From an uncultured Sutterella sp. (lineage in GTDB: Bacteria > Pseudomonadota > Gammaproteobacteria > Burkholderiales > Burkholderiaceae_F), in assembly GCA_937943605.1 (NCBI GenBank), contig CALEAW010000064.1, positions 62,001-126,000 of the forward strand: 64,000 nt of DNA, read 5' to 3'. The notes below the pieces were generated by a model. That model made no database searches. It was given only the letters and a program-made list of their open reading frames with translations, and was not told where the DNA came from. Made by a program: the position numbers and the translations under genes. This document shows positions 52,149 through 60,926 of this stretch, in pieces; the stretch's first letter is position 1; each line of letters opens with the position of its first letter.

Positions 52149-52258
52149 AGATTGCCTCAGAATACTAATCAATCCCTAAGAATACTCAGGTTTAGCGGTA
52201 CAATGCCACAAAAGCTTAAAGAGTCATGCGACTCTGTCCTCAACCATGAGAAATCATC

Positions 52259-52936
52259 ATGCAACCTATTCAAGCACAATTTATTGAATTTGCTCTTGAA
52301 GCAAACGTCCTTCGTTTCGGTGAATTTAAAACAAAAGCAGGTCGTCTGTCTCCTTACTTCTTTAATGCTGGATTGTTTAATACTGGCGCACTCCTAGATC
52401 GTTTAGGCTCTTTCTATGCTCAAACTTTACTGACCGCCAGGGAAGAAGGAAAAATTGAATTTGATATGATTTTCGGTCCCGCGTATAAAGGTATTCCGCT
52501 AGCAGCTTCCGTGGCTATGAATTTAGCTCGATTAGGTTGCGATGTTCCATGGGCATTCAATCGAAAAGAAGCTAAAGACCATGGTGAAGGCGGGCTCATC
52601 GTCGGTTCACCCCTACAAGGCAAAATTGTCATTATTGACGACGTTATCTCAGCAGGCACTTCTGTTCGTGAATCAGTCAAAATTATTCAAGCCAATGGTG
52701 CTACACCGTCTGGAGTTTTAATCGCCTTAGATCGCATGGAAAAAGGTGGTAACGCCATTGAGATGACCGAAACTTCTGCTGTTCAAGATGTCGAAAAAAC
52801 GTTCAACATCAACGTAGCCTCGATTATCAATTTACATGATCTTTTGGCTTTCATGAATAGCGAAACCGATTTGGCTAAATCCGTTGCTTCTCATAAAGCT
52901 GCTGTCGCAGCCTACCGCGAACGTTACGGCGCGTAA
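52259..52936 (+). CDS. pyrE: Orotate phosphoribosyltransferase
   Basis: Makes OMP from orotate and PRPP in pyrimidine synthesis. Motifs: FGEFKTKAGRLSPYFFNAGLF, FGPAYKGIPLA, FNRKEAKDHGEGG loop and the PRPP-binding IVIIDDVISAGTSV. The length of 225 aa is normal. TACAAT at 52199-52204 is a candidate -10 element. Tandem hairpins follow the stop. Confidence 0.96.
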   Translation: MQPIQAQFIEFALEANVLRFGEFKTKAGRLSPYFFNAGLFNTGALLDRLGSFYAQTLLTAREEGKIEFDMIFGPAYKGIPLAASVAMNLARLGCDVPWAFNRKEAKDHGEGGLIVGSPLQGKIVIIDDVISAGTSVRESVKIIQANGATPSGVLIALDRMEKGGNAIEMTETSAVQDVEKTFNINVASIINLHDLLAFMNSETDLAKSVASHKAAVAAYRERYGA

Positions 52937-52943
52937 TCTAAAA

Positions 52944-52983
52944 AAAAGAAGTTGAGAGGATATGAACCTCTTCAACTTCTTTT
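52944..52983 (+). terminator. Terminator of pyrE
   Basis: Arms 52944-52959 and 52967-52983 pair over 16 bp with one bulged T; the loop is 7 nt, and the right arm ends in a T-run. It begins 7 bases after the pyrE stop. Confidence 0.88.
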
Positions 52984-52991
52984 AGATACTC

Positions 52992-53025
52992 AAAGATAGA
53001 GAGTTTTGAACTCTCTATCTTTTTA
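52992..53025. terminator. Second terminator, between pyrE and gatB
   Basis: A perfect 14-bp stem (AAAGATAGAGAGTT at 52992-53005, AACTCTCTATCTTT at 53009-53022) has a 3-nt loop. It has T-run 53020-53024 on the plus strand and a shorter one on the minus strand. It ends right at the gatB stop, so it probably serves gatB and backs up the pyrE terminator. Confidence 0.85.
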
Positions 53026-54477
53026 TTAGTTAGTTAACTTCTTACGCAAAAGCTCGTTAACTTGGGCAGGATTAGCCTTACCACGAGTAGCCTTCATACA
53101 CTGACCTACCAAGGCATTGAAAGCTTTTTGCTTACCTGCACGGAACTCATCGACAGATTTCTGATTGGTCGCTAATACCTGATCGATAATGCCTTCCAAG
53201 GCTCCAACATCAGAAATTTGCTTAAGTCCTTTACTTTCAATCAAGGCATCAACATCAGCCTTTTCGCCACTCCATAACGTAGCAAAAAGTTCCTTTGCTC
53301 CTTTTTGATTGATCGTCCCATCCACAACGCGCGACAAAATGATTCCTAACTGTTCAGGGGATACCGGCGCCTTTGCAAAAGTCATACCTTCGGTCTGATT
53401 GACAGCTGCTGATACTTCTCCCATCACCCAATTAGCCGCCAGCTTGTAGTCAGTCACCTTTTGAACCAAAGCCAAATAATAATCTGCTACATCACGTCCT
53501 GCCGTCAGCATCGTTGCGTCATACTGCGGCAAATTAAATTCTTGCTGCAAACGCTGACACAATTGCTGAGGCAATTCAGGCATTTGATGGCGAACTTCCT
53601 CAATCCACTCATCGCTGATTTCGAGCGGTAATAAATCAGGATCTGGAAAATAGCGATAATCCATAGAATCCTCTTTCGTACGCATCTGACGGGTTTCTCC
53701 TTTATCAGGATCGTAAAGACGCGTTGCCTGAATGACCTTACCACCATCTTCAATCAATTCGATTTGACGACGAATTTCGTAATCAATGGCCTCTTGCAAG
53801 AAACGGAAAGAGTTCAGATTTTTTATTTCACATCGGGTACCAAACTCTTTTTGTCCAACAGGTCGAACAGAAACATTCGCATCGCAACGGAAATTCCCTT
53901 CCTGCATATTCCCGTCAGAAATACCCAACCAAACGACGAGTGCGTGCAGAGCACGAGCATAACCGACCGCCTCTGCCGCCGATCTCATTTCTGGCTCTGT
54001 AACAATCTCAAGTAAGGGTGTACCAGCTCTATTCAGATCAATACCAGAACAACCTTGAACTAAACCATGCACTGACTTACCCGCATCTTCTTCAAGATGC
54101 GCACGGGTTAAATTAATCGTCTTGATGTACGGATCACCTTTCTTAGGTTGAACTGGAAAGGATAATTTTCCACCAACAACCACTGGCAACTCAAACTGAC
54201 TAATTTGATAGCCTTTTGGAAGGTCGGGATAAAAATAGTTCTTGCGATCAAAAACCGAATGATTGGCAACCGTTGCATCAATAGCAAGACCAAATTGAAT
54301 AGCCTTCTCAACAGCGCTGTAATTGAGAACCGGCAAACTCCCTGGAAGCGCCAAATCCACATAACAGGCATTGACGTTAGCATCGTCACCAAAGTGTCGA
54401 GCCGCTCCAGAAAAAATCTTCGAGTTAGTCGAGAGCTGCACATGCGTCTCAAGACCAATAACAACTTCCCATTGCAT
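53026..54477 (-). CDS. gatB: Asp-tRNA(Asn)/Glu-tRNA(Gln) amidotransferase subunit B
   Basis: GatB binds the misacylated tRNA and carries the kinase site. It starts WEVVIGLETHVQLST and has YVDLALPGSLPVLN, FDRKNYFYPDLPKGYQISQ, EDAGKSVH, DLNRAGTPLLEIVTEP and a C-terminal helical YqeY-like tail. I chose ATG 54477 (AGGAG upstream); the upstream frame to 54585 overlaps gatA. The protein is 483 aa. It is last in the gatC-gatA-gatB operon. Confidence 0.97.
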   Translation of the reverse strand: MQWEVVIGLETHVQLSTNSKIFSGAARHFGDDANVNACYVDLALPGSLPVLNYSAVEKAIQFGLAIDATVANHSVFDRKNYFYPDLPKGYQISQFELPVVVGGKLSFPVQPKKGDPYIKTINLTRAHLEEDAGKSVHGLVQGCSGIDLNRAGTPLLEIVTEPEMRSAAEAVGYARALHALVVWLGISDGNMQEGNFRCDANVSVRPVGQKEFGTRCEIKNLNSFRFLQEAIDYEIRRQIELIEDGGKVIQATRLYDPDKGETRQMRTKEDSMDYRYFPDPDLLPLEISDEWIEEVRHQMPELPQQLCQRLQQEFNLPQYDATMLTAGRDVADYYLALVQKVTDYKLAANWVMGEVSAAVNQTEGMTFAKAPVSPEQLGIILSRVVDGTINQKGAKELFATLWSGEKADVDALIESKGLKQISDVGALEGIIDQVLATNQKSVDEFRAGKQKAFNALVGQCMKATRGKANPAQVNELLRKKLTN

Positions 54478-54493
54478 GTTTTTCTCCTGAGAC

Positions 54494-55954
54494 TTAGTAT
54501 CCAACAGGATGGCGTAAATGCCAATCCGTTTCTCTTTGCCAAGCTGCAGCAACACCAAGCAAGCGAGCTTCGCTAAAGGTTTCACCTAACAGTTGGAACC
54601 CCAAAGGTCGTCCATTGGAGTGAATACCAGACGGCACGGAGACACCAGGCAATCCCGCCAATGAAGCAGGGACCGTATACAAGTCGGACAAATAAGCAGA
54701 AACAGGATCTGCATTGGCTCCGAAATCATATGCAGTTCCAGCTGTGACTGGGCTAAGGATCACATCGACCTTCTTAAAAGTCTCATGGAATTCATTTGCA
54801 ATCAAGCGACGAACTTTTTGAGCTTTTAGATAGTACGCATCGTAGTATCCATGAGAAAGTACGTAAGTACCAATCATAATACGACGCTTCGGCTCGGCAC
54901 CAAATCCTTCATTACGGGACTTCTTTATCATGTCCAAGATGTCAGTGTAATCCTTCGCTCGATGACCATAGCGAACACCGTCAAAGCGAGATAAATTAGA
55001 GCTCGCTTCTGCACAAGCAACCACATAATAGACAGGCACCCCTAACTCCGCCATGGGTAACTCGATATCCACAATTTCTGCACCCATGCGACGATACGTT
55101 TCAATAGCCCCGTCCAAAGACTGCTTTAATTCAGGATCAAGCCCTTCACCAAGCCACTTTCGTGGGACGCCAATACGCACCCCTTTCACACCCGCCTGGA
55201 GATAGCGAGTGAAGTCCTCTTGAGGCTTATTTACAGAAGTAGAATCTGCACGGTCAAAACCTACCATGCTACCAAGAACCAAAGCACAATCTTCTGCTGA
55301 ATGCGCTACCAAACCAGCTGTATCAAGCGAAGAGGCAAAAGCAATCATGCCATAACGGGAAGGTCGACCATAAGTCGGCTTCATGCCCGTGACACCTGTA
55401 AAACAGGCAGGTTCACGAATAGAGCCGCCAGTATCAGTACCAGTCACAATCGGCGCTAAACCAGCTGCTACTGCAGCAGACGAGCCACCCGAAGAACCAC
55501 CAGGCACAGCATTCTTATCCCACGGATTAAAAACCTTGCCAAAAGCAGAGTTTTCATTCCCTGAGCCCATGGCAAACTCATCACAATTCAGTTTACCTAA
55601 GCAAACCATCCCTTCAGCAGCTAACTGGCGCACTACAGTCGCATCAAACGGACTCATGTAACCTTCCAACATCCGGCTAGCCGCCGTCGAAGCCCAGTCC
55701 TTCGTGACAAAAATATCCTTGTGTGCGATAGGAATACCAGTTAACGGAGTTGCTGTTCCTGTTGCAATACGTTCATCAGCAGCACGAGCTTGAGCCAGTG
55801 TTACCTCTGGACGCACATCTAAAAAGGCATTTAACTCTTTATGCTGCTCGATACGCGCAAGATAATGTTGTGCAAGTTCTACTGCAGACACTTCACGTGC
55901 AGACAACATACGAGACAAATCAGCTACTGAAGCAAAAGTAATGTTCTTTTCCAT
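54494..55954 (-). CDS. gatA: Asp-tRNA(Asn)/Glu-tRNA(Gln) amidotransferase subunit A
   Basis: The glutaminase subunit that feeds ammonia to GatB. Amidase-signature features: IPIAHKDIF (catalytic Lys), GGSSGGSSAAVAAGLAP (cis-Ser region) and GTDTGGSIREPACFTGVTGMKPTYGR (Ser nucleophile). The length of 486 aa is normal. It starts 17 bp after gatC and ends 16 bp before gatB, so the three are one transcript. Confidence 0.97.
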   Translation of the reverse strand: MEKNITFASVADLSRMLSAREVSAVELAQHYLARIEQHKELNAFLDVRPEVTLAQARAADERIATGTATPLTGIPIAHKDIFVTKDWASTAASRMLEGYMSPFDATVVRQLAAEGMVCLGKLNCDEFAMGSGNENSAFGKVFNPWDKNAVPGGSSGGSSAAVAAGLAPIVTGTDTGGSIREPACFTGVTGMKPTYGRPSRYGMIAFASSLDTAGLVAHSAEDCALVLGSMVGFDRADSTSVNKPQEDFTRYLQAGVKGVRIGVPRKWLGEGLDPELKQSLDGAIETYRRMGAEIVDIELPMAELGVPVYYVVACAEASSNLSRFDGVRYGHRAKDYTDILDMIKKSRNEGFGAEPKRRIMIGTYVLSHGYYDAYYLKAQKVRRLIANEFHETFKKVDVILSPVTAGTAYDFGANADPVSAYLSDLYTVPASLAGLPGVSVPSGIHSNGRPLGFQLLGETFSEARLLGVAAAWQRETDWHLRHPVGY

Positions 55955-55971
55955 TTCTCACTCATCTCGGT

Positions 55972-56259
55972 TTATTCAATGACCTGCGGAACCAAGAAAC
56001 AGCCTTCTGCTTGTTCTGGTGCATTCTTCATATTTTCCGCACGGTTCACTTCTTCAGTGACAATATCTTCACGCAAACGTTGCACACCATCGTGCGGATT
56101 CGGCATAGGAGCAATGCCAGTCGTATCAACAGAACTAATTCGTTCAATCATTTGGAAAATATCATTAAGCTCGCCCTGAACTACCTTAGCCTGCTCATCG
56201 GAGATGTCGATGCGACCAAGATCAGCAATACGGCGAATATCATCCATCGTTAGGGACAT
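55972..56259 (-). CDS. gatC: Asp-tRNA(Asn)/Glu-tRNA(Gln) amidotransferase subunit C
   Basis: The 95-residue belt subunit that holds GatA and GatB together. It has the GatC pattern DIRRIADLGRIDISDEQAKVVQGELNDIFQMIERISSVDTTGIAPM and a C-terminal LREDIVTEE...APEQAEGCFLVPQVI. It is first in the operon and divergent from mreB across a 258-bp gap. Confidence 0.95.
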   Translation of the reverse strand: MSLTMDDIRRIADLGRIDISDEQAKVVQGELNDIFQMIERISSVDTTGIAPMPNPHDGVQRLREDIVTEEVNRAENMKNAPEQAEGCFLVPQVIE

Positions 56260-56517
56260 ATTCGTGCTTCTCTAATGCAAGTAAATTTCTACGAACGGGG
56301 ATCTTTCGCCACTGATGTACTTATTACGTACTCTGAAACACTCCAACACAAGAGAATTGAGCTCAAAGAACCTTTTCGTACTACGGCGGACGATCAGTTA
56401 GTTTATCATTAACAGATTAATTTGGGTCACGCTTTGTCCCATAGTGCCCGATAGTTTTAGTCCCTTGCTACACCGCTATTTCAGCGGTAGCCCTTCTTAG
56501 CTTAGGCTACAAATAAC
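56260..56517. promoter_or_regulatory. Divergent gatC-mreB promoter region with hairpin near mreB
   Basis: No gene is seen. Near mreB, GCTA-CCGCT (56468-56477, 2-nt bulge) pairs with AGCGGTAGC (56483-56491) in a hairpin about 27 bases before the ATG. The mreB start has no clear Shine-Dalgarno. Promoter hexamers are not convincing by eye. Confidence 0.4.
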
Positions 56518-57561
56518 ATGTTTGGATTTTTCCGTAATTACTTCTCAAATGACCTCGCCATCGACCTCGGCACTGCTAATACTCTGATTTACATGCGAGG
56601 GAAAGGCATTGTTCTTAATGAACCCAGCGTTGTAGCTATTCGCCAAGAAGGTGGTCCAAATGGGAAGACCACCATTCATGCTGTTGGTAAAACAGCTAAG
56701 CAAATGTTAGGCCGAGTCCCAGGCAACATTAATGCTATTCGTCCAATGAAGGATGGGGTGATTGCTGATTTTACAGTGACAGAGCAGATGCTCAAGCAAT
56801 TTATTCGTATGGCCAACCCATCACGTCTATTTGCTCCCTCTCCTCGTATTATTATTTGCGTTCCCTGTGGTTCGACCCAAGTCGAACGACGCGCAATTAA
56901 AGAAAGCGCTTTAGCTGCTGGAGCCTCTGATGTTTATTTGATTGAAGAACCCATGGCAGCTGCTATTGGTGCAGGTTTACCTGTCAACGAAGCTGCTGGT
57001 TCGTTAGTAGTTGATATTGGTGGTGGCACGACCGAGGTTGGTTTGATTTCGTTAGGTGGTATGGTTTACGCTGGCTCGGTTCGTGTCGGCGGCGACAAAT
57101 TCGATCAAGCCATTATTAACTACATCCGCCGGAATTTTGGCATGTTAATTGGCGAACCAACTGCCGAAATGATTAAGAAGAAAATTGGTTCTGCATTCCC
57201 TGGCTCTGAGGTCTTGGAAATCGAAGTCAAAGGTCGCAACATTGCCGAGGGTGTCCCACGTACCTTTACCGTACATTCCAATGAAATATTGGAAGCCTTG
57301 TCAGAACCACTTAACCAAATTGTCGTCGCTGTTAAAAATGCATTAGAAAAAACTCCTCCAGAACTTGGAGCAGACATTGCTGAACACGGACTCATGCTCA
57401 CAGGTGGCGGCGCACTGTTACGAGACCTCGATCAGCTTCTTAAAGAAGAAACCGGTCTTCCTGTCCATGTTGCAGAGGAACCACTGAATTGCGTCGTCAA
57501 GGGGTGTGGTATCGCCTTGGAAAACATGGATAAACTACACACTGCATTTGCGGCAGGATAA
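56518..57561 (+). CDS. mreB: Rod-shape actin homologue MreB
   Basis: MreB polymerises under the membrane and guides lateral wall synthesis. Actin-fold motifs: IDLGTANTLIY (phosphate 1), EEPMAAAIGAGL, VVDIGGGTTEVGLISLGG (phosphate 2) and LTGGGALLRDLD (adenosine). An N-terminal hydrophobic/aromatic stretch MFGFFRNYFS is a membrane-binding segment. The length of 347 aa is normal. It begins the mreBCD-mrdA-rodA-rlpA cluster, so the cell is predicted to be rod-shaped or to have been so recently. Confidence 0.97.
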   Translation: MFGFFRNYFSNDLAIDLGTANTLIYMRGKGIVLNEPSVVAIRQEGGPNGKTTIHAVGKTAKQMLGRVPGNINAIRPMKDGVIADFTVTEQMLKQFIRMANPSRLFAPSPRIIICVPCGSTQVERRAIKESALAAGASDVYLIEEPMAAAIGAGLPVNEAAGSLVVDIGGGTTEVGLISLGGMVYAGSVRVGGDKFDQAIINYIRRNFGMLIGEPTAEMIKKKIGSAFPGSEVLEIEVKGRNIAEGVPRTFTVHSNEILEALSEPLNQIVVAVKNALEKTPPELGADIAEHGLMLTGGGALLRDLDQLLKEETGLPVHVAEEPLNCVVKGCGIALENMDKLHTAFAAG

Positions 57562-57570
57562 TTCCGTACT

Positions 57571-58461
57571 ATGGATTACGGCTCTCCCCCTCTTTTTCGA
57601 CAAGGAATATCTGCCAGAGTTCGTTTTATATTCTTTGTCCTTATTTCCATTATTCTGATTTTGATTGATGGACGTCTTCGCTCACTCGACAATTTCAGAA
57701 GCGCTGCCGTTAGTCTAACGACACCCATGGTGCAATTGGCGACTTTACCAATTACCGCACTTGGAGAGGGGGAGGGGTACTTCATCAGTAAAGCGAAACT
57801 GAAAAAAGCTAACGACCTGCTTTCAGAAGAAAATCAAAAACTTTCGGTCGAAGTCGCTCGCCTGCGAGAAATGAAAGAGGAAAATGATCGACTTCGACAT
57901 CTTGTACACGCTGTTCCTAGAGCAGCAGACAAGGTCGTGACAGGTGAAGTACTCGGTAGGGTTTCTGATCAATTTACACGCCGCCTGCACATTAACCTTG
58001 GCTCTGAAAATGGGCTACTTGTTGGGATGCCTGTAATTGGAGCCTTTGGTGCTCTAGGACAAATCTCGAGAGTGATCGCAAAACAAGCTGAAATCACACT
58101 CATCACTGATCACCGACAACGCATTGCTGTCATGAATGAGCGAACTGGATCTCGTTTTATCTTGGCAGGCACTGGCGAAGAGGTTATGGATCTATTATTT
58201 GTTCTGCCAAACGAGGATATTCAACCAGGAGATCGTTTAGTGACGTCAGGTCTAGACAAACTATTCCCTCGTCAGATTCCCGTTGGGATCGTACACCAAA
58301 CGAACTACAAGCCTGGTGAAACATACCAAGCAATTACCGTCACGCCTAGTGTTGAATTAAAAGATATTCAATTCGCCACGGTAATCTTAACCGATCCTAG
58401 TGTAGCAAATGCTTTAGAAGAAAAAGCCTCCAATCCAATCAGGCGTAGAGCAGGTCGATGA
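57571..58461 (+). CDS. mreC: Rod-shape protein MreC
   Basis: A bitopic inner-membrane protein with one helix (about 17-36) and a coiled coil (about 70-110; KKANDLLSEENQKLSVEVARLREMKEENDRL). The periplasmic beta-rich core has GSENGLLVGMPVIGAFGALGQISRV. It links MreB to PBP2 and RodA. It is 296 aa, 9 bp after mreB, and overlaps mreD by 4 bases. Confidence 0.95.
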   Translation: MDYGSPPLFRQGISARVRFIFFVLISIILILIDGRLRSLDNFRSAAVSLTTPMVQLATLPITALGEGEGYFISKAKLKKANDLLSEENQKLSVEVARLREMKEENDRLRHLVHAVPRAADKVVTGEVLGRVSDQFTRRLHINLGSENGLLVGMPVIGAFGALGQISRVIAKQAEITLITDHRQRIAVMNERTGSRFILAGTGEEVMDLLFVLPNEDIQPGDRLVTSGLDKLFPRQIPVGIVHQTNYKPGETYQAITVTPSVELKDIQFATVILTDPSVANALEEKASNPIRRRAGR

Positions 58462-58994
58462 AACATAGTAGTTTGAACATATCTAATAACCAAAGCACGA
58501 AACAATTAGCTGACCAAACTCACCCTTTATGGATTATTAGTACTTTTTTTATCAGCTACTTGTTGAATTTGGCGAGCTCAACCACTGATATTTTATGGTT
58601 GCCAGACCCGTTAGCTTTAACGCTTATTTACTGGACCCTTCGCGACCCAAGACACGTAGGTATGACAATCGCTTTCATTTGTGGATTGCTCATGGATATC
58701 CAAAATGGGAGTGTGTTAGGCCAACAGGCATTGGCATATGTCATTTTGTCTCACTCTGCTTATTTACTACATCGTCGTCTTCCATGGTTTGGACTCGTAG
58801 GGCAAGCGTTGCACATTTTTCCACTTTTGTTAATCTCACAAATTGTGGTGTTGCTTATCCGTCTATGGTTTGACGGATTATGGCCTGGTCTTCCATGGTT
58901 TCTCCAAAGCTTTACAGGGGCAATTTTATGGCCGTTTGCCTCGATAATTCTTTCTCTCCCAGAGCGAAGAACTCAAAAGAACATCTCAATCTAA
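58458..58994 (+). CDS. mreD: Rod-shape protein MreD
   Basis: A 178-residue integral membrane protein with five or six helices; WLPDPLALTLIYWTLRDPRHVGMTIAFICGLLMDIQNGSVLGQQALAY is the MreD signature region. It completes the elongasome membrane set. Its start overlaps the mreC stop (ATGA). mrdA begins 18 bp after it. Confidence 0.93.
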   Translation: MKHSSLNISNNQSTKQLADQTHPLWIISTFFISYLLNLASSTTDILWLPDPLALTLIYWTLRDPRHVGMTIAFICGLLMDIQNGSVLGQQALAYVILSHSAYLLHRRLPWFGLVGQALHIFPLLLISQIVVLLIRLWFDGLWPGLPWFLQSFTGAILWPFASIILSLPERRTQKNISI

Positions 58995-59012
58995 TGAACA
59001 GGATGTAGCAGC

Positions 59013-60908
59013 GTGGCACTGGATTTCAAAAAAGACAATACGGATCTAGGACCATTCAGAGGTAGATTACTGTTTACTTTCGGTGTGGTAACTCTGTTAT
59101 TCCTTATTCTTCTTGGTCGTTTTGCTTGGTTGCAAATTATTAACCAAAATGCATATACGGAACGTGCCGAAAAGAATCGCACGGTCACAGTCGTGTCTCA
59201 AGGAAATCGAGGGCTCATCTTTGATCGCAACGGAGAGGTTTTAGCTAAAAACATCTTGGCCTATTCTCTCGAAATCACGCCTGATAAAGTTGAAAATCTA
59301 GACCAAACGATTGACTCTTTATCTGAAATTATTTCCATCACTAAGGCTGATCGACGTCGTTTTAATCGCTTAAAAGAAGATTTCAATCGTTACGACTCCA
59401 TTCCTATTCGACAAGAACTTACTGATCAAGAAGTCGCGATTTTTACAGGACAACAATGGCGTTTTCCAGGGGTTGAAATTAACCAACGCGAATATCGATA
59501 CTATCCTCAAGGAAAAACTGGTAGTCACTTTTTAGGCTATATAGGCTCTCTTTCACAATCTGATAAAAAACGCTTGGAAAAAGAAGGAACTCTTCACGAT
59601 TACGAAGGGGAGCGTGAAATCGGAAAGGTTGGTATTGAACGAAGTTACGAAGAAATTTTACATGGCATCCCGGGTTTTGAAACTTTAGAGATCACCGCGG
59701 GTGGTCATGCCGTGCGCTCTCTGGCGTTAAAACCAGCACAACCAGGAAACAATCTTCAATTAACAATTGATAGCAACCTTCAACGTGTCGCAGAACATGC
59801 AATGAATGGAAAGGTTGGCGCTGTTATTGCTATCCAACCATCGACTGGCGAAATACTCTCGTTCGTTTCCATGCCCACCTATGATCCAAATCTATTCCCT
59901 GGCGGGATCGATCCTCAGTCATGGAAGGCGTTAAATACCTCAGAAACTAAACCCCTACTAAACCGAGCTATGCGCGGTTTATACCCCATTGGCTCAACCT
60001 ATAAACCATTTATTGCTTTGGCTGGTTTAGAAACAGGAAAAACTACGATCAACTATAGCCTGAACGATACAGGGATCTTTACTTTAGGCAAACATAAATT
60101 CAGAGATATGTCAGGTATCGCCAAAGGTAAGCTTGATCTTAGAAAAGCTATTGCCATATCGTCTGATGTCTATTTCTATTGGTTAGCGACCCAGATGGGC
60201 GTCGATACCATTCATGACTTCATGGTGCCATGGGGTTTTGGCCAAAAAACAGGGATCGATCTAATTGGTGAACAAACTGGCATATTGCCTAATCGCGCAT
60301 GGAAAGAAAAAAGAGTAAAGCAACCCTGGGTCATTGGTGACACACCTTCTATTGGCATCGGGCAGGGATATAACGCCTTTACACTTTTACAATTAGCTAA
60401 TGCAACATCTATTTTGGCAAATCGCGGTGTTGTTATGACGCCTCATTTGGTCAAAAAAATTATAAATCCTATCACTGGTGAAAGTTCCTCAGTCAAAGAT
60501 AAAGCTATACGAACTATCCCTCTGAAGCAAACAAATGTTGAAGCTGTTATTGCGGGCATGACAGATGTAGCAACCAAAGGTACAGCACGCTTCGTTTTCA
60601 AAGGCTCTCCCTACTCAGTAGCTTGTAAAACGGGTACTGCACAAGTCATCACTATTGGGCAGGATGACAAGTATGATGCAAAAAAGTTAGCTAGAAAACA
60701 CCACGACCATGCGCTTTTTATTGCTTTCGCTCCTGCAAAAAAACCCAAGATTGCACTAGCTGTACTCGTAGAAAACGGCGGCTTTGGCGCACAAGCCGCT
60801 GCACCTATTGCCAAAAAAATGATTGATTATTGGCTTACAGGGGCAAATGACCTTTCATTGCCTCCCCCTAAAGGGGTGCATTTGACTCTTAAACACCACA
60901 ATCGCTGA
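59013..60908 (+). CDS. mrdA: Penicillin-binding protein 2 (elongation transpeptidase)
   Basis: A class B PBP that cross-links lateral wall peptidoglycan. It has one N-terminal membrane helix (about 20-42) and the pedestal domain with NRGLIFDRNGEVLAKN. The transpeptidase domain has catalytic S328 (IGSTYKPF), SSDVYFY as second motif and CKTGTAQ as KTG motif. It starts with GTG 59013 under AGGA. The length of 631 aa is typical. RodA, its glycosyltransferase partner, follows 18 bp later. Confidence 0.96.
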   Translation: MALDFKKDNTDLGPFRGRLLFTFGVVTLLFLILLGRFAWLQIINQNAYTERAEKNRTVTVVSQGNRGLIFDRNGEVLAKNILAYSLEITPDKVENLDQTIDSLSEIISITKADRRRFNRLKEDFNRYDSIPIRQELTDQEVAIFTGQQWRFPGVEINQREYRYYPQGKTGSHFLGYIGSLSQSDKKRLEKEGTLHDYEGEREIGKVGIERSYEEILHGIPGFETLEITAGGHAVRSLALKPAQPGNNLQLTIDSNLQRVAEHAMNGKVGAVIAIQPSTGEILSFVSMPTYDPNLFPGGIDPQSWKALNTSETKPLLNRAMRGLYPIGSTYKPFIALAGLETGKTTINYSLNDTGIFTLGKHKFRDMSGIAKGKLDLRKAIAISSDVYFYWLATQMGVDTIHDFMVPWGFGQKTGIDLIGEQTGILPNRAWKEKRVKQPWVIGDTPSIGIGQGYNAFTLLQLANATSILANRGVVMTPHLVKKIINPITGESSSVKDKAIRTIPLKQTNVEAVIAGMTDVATKGTARFVFKGSPYSVACKTGTAQVITIGQDDKYDAKKLARKHHDHALFIAFAPAKKPKIALAVLVENGGFGAQAAAPIAKKMIDYWLTGANDLSLPPPKGVHLTLKHHNR

Positions 60909-60926
60909 AAGAATTAGACGACACAT

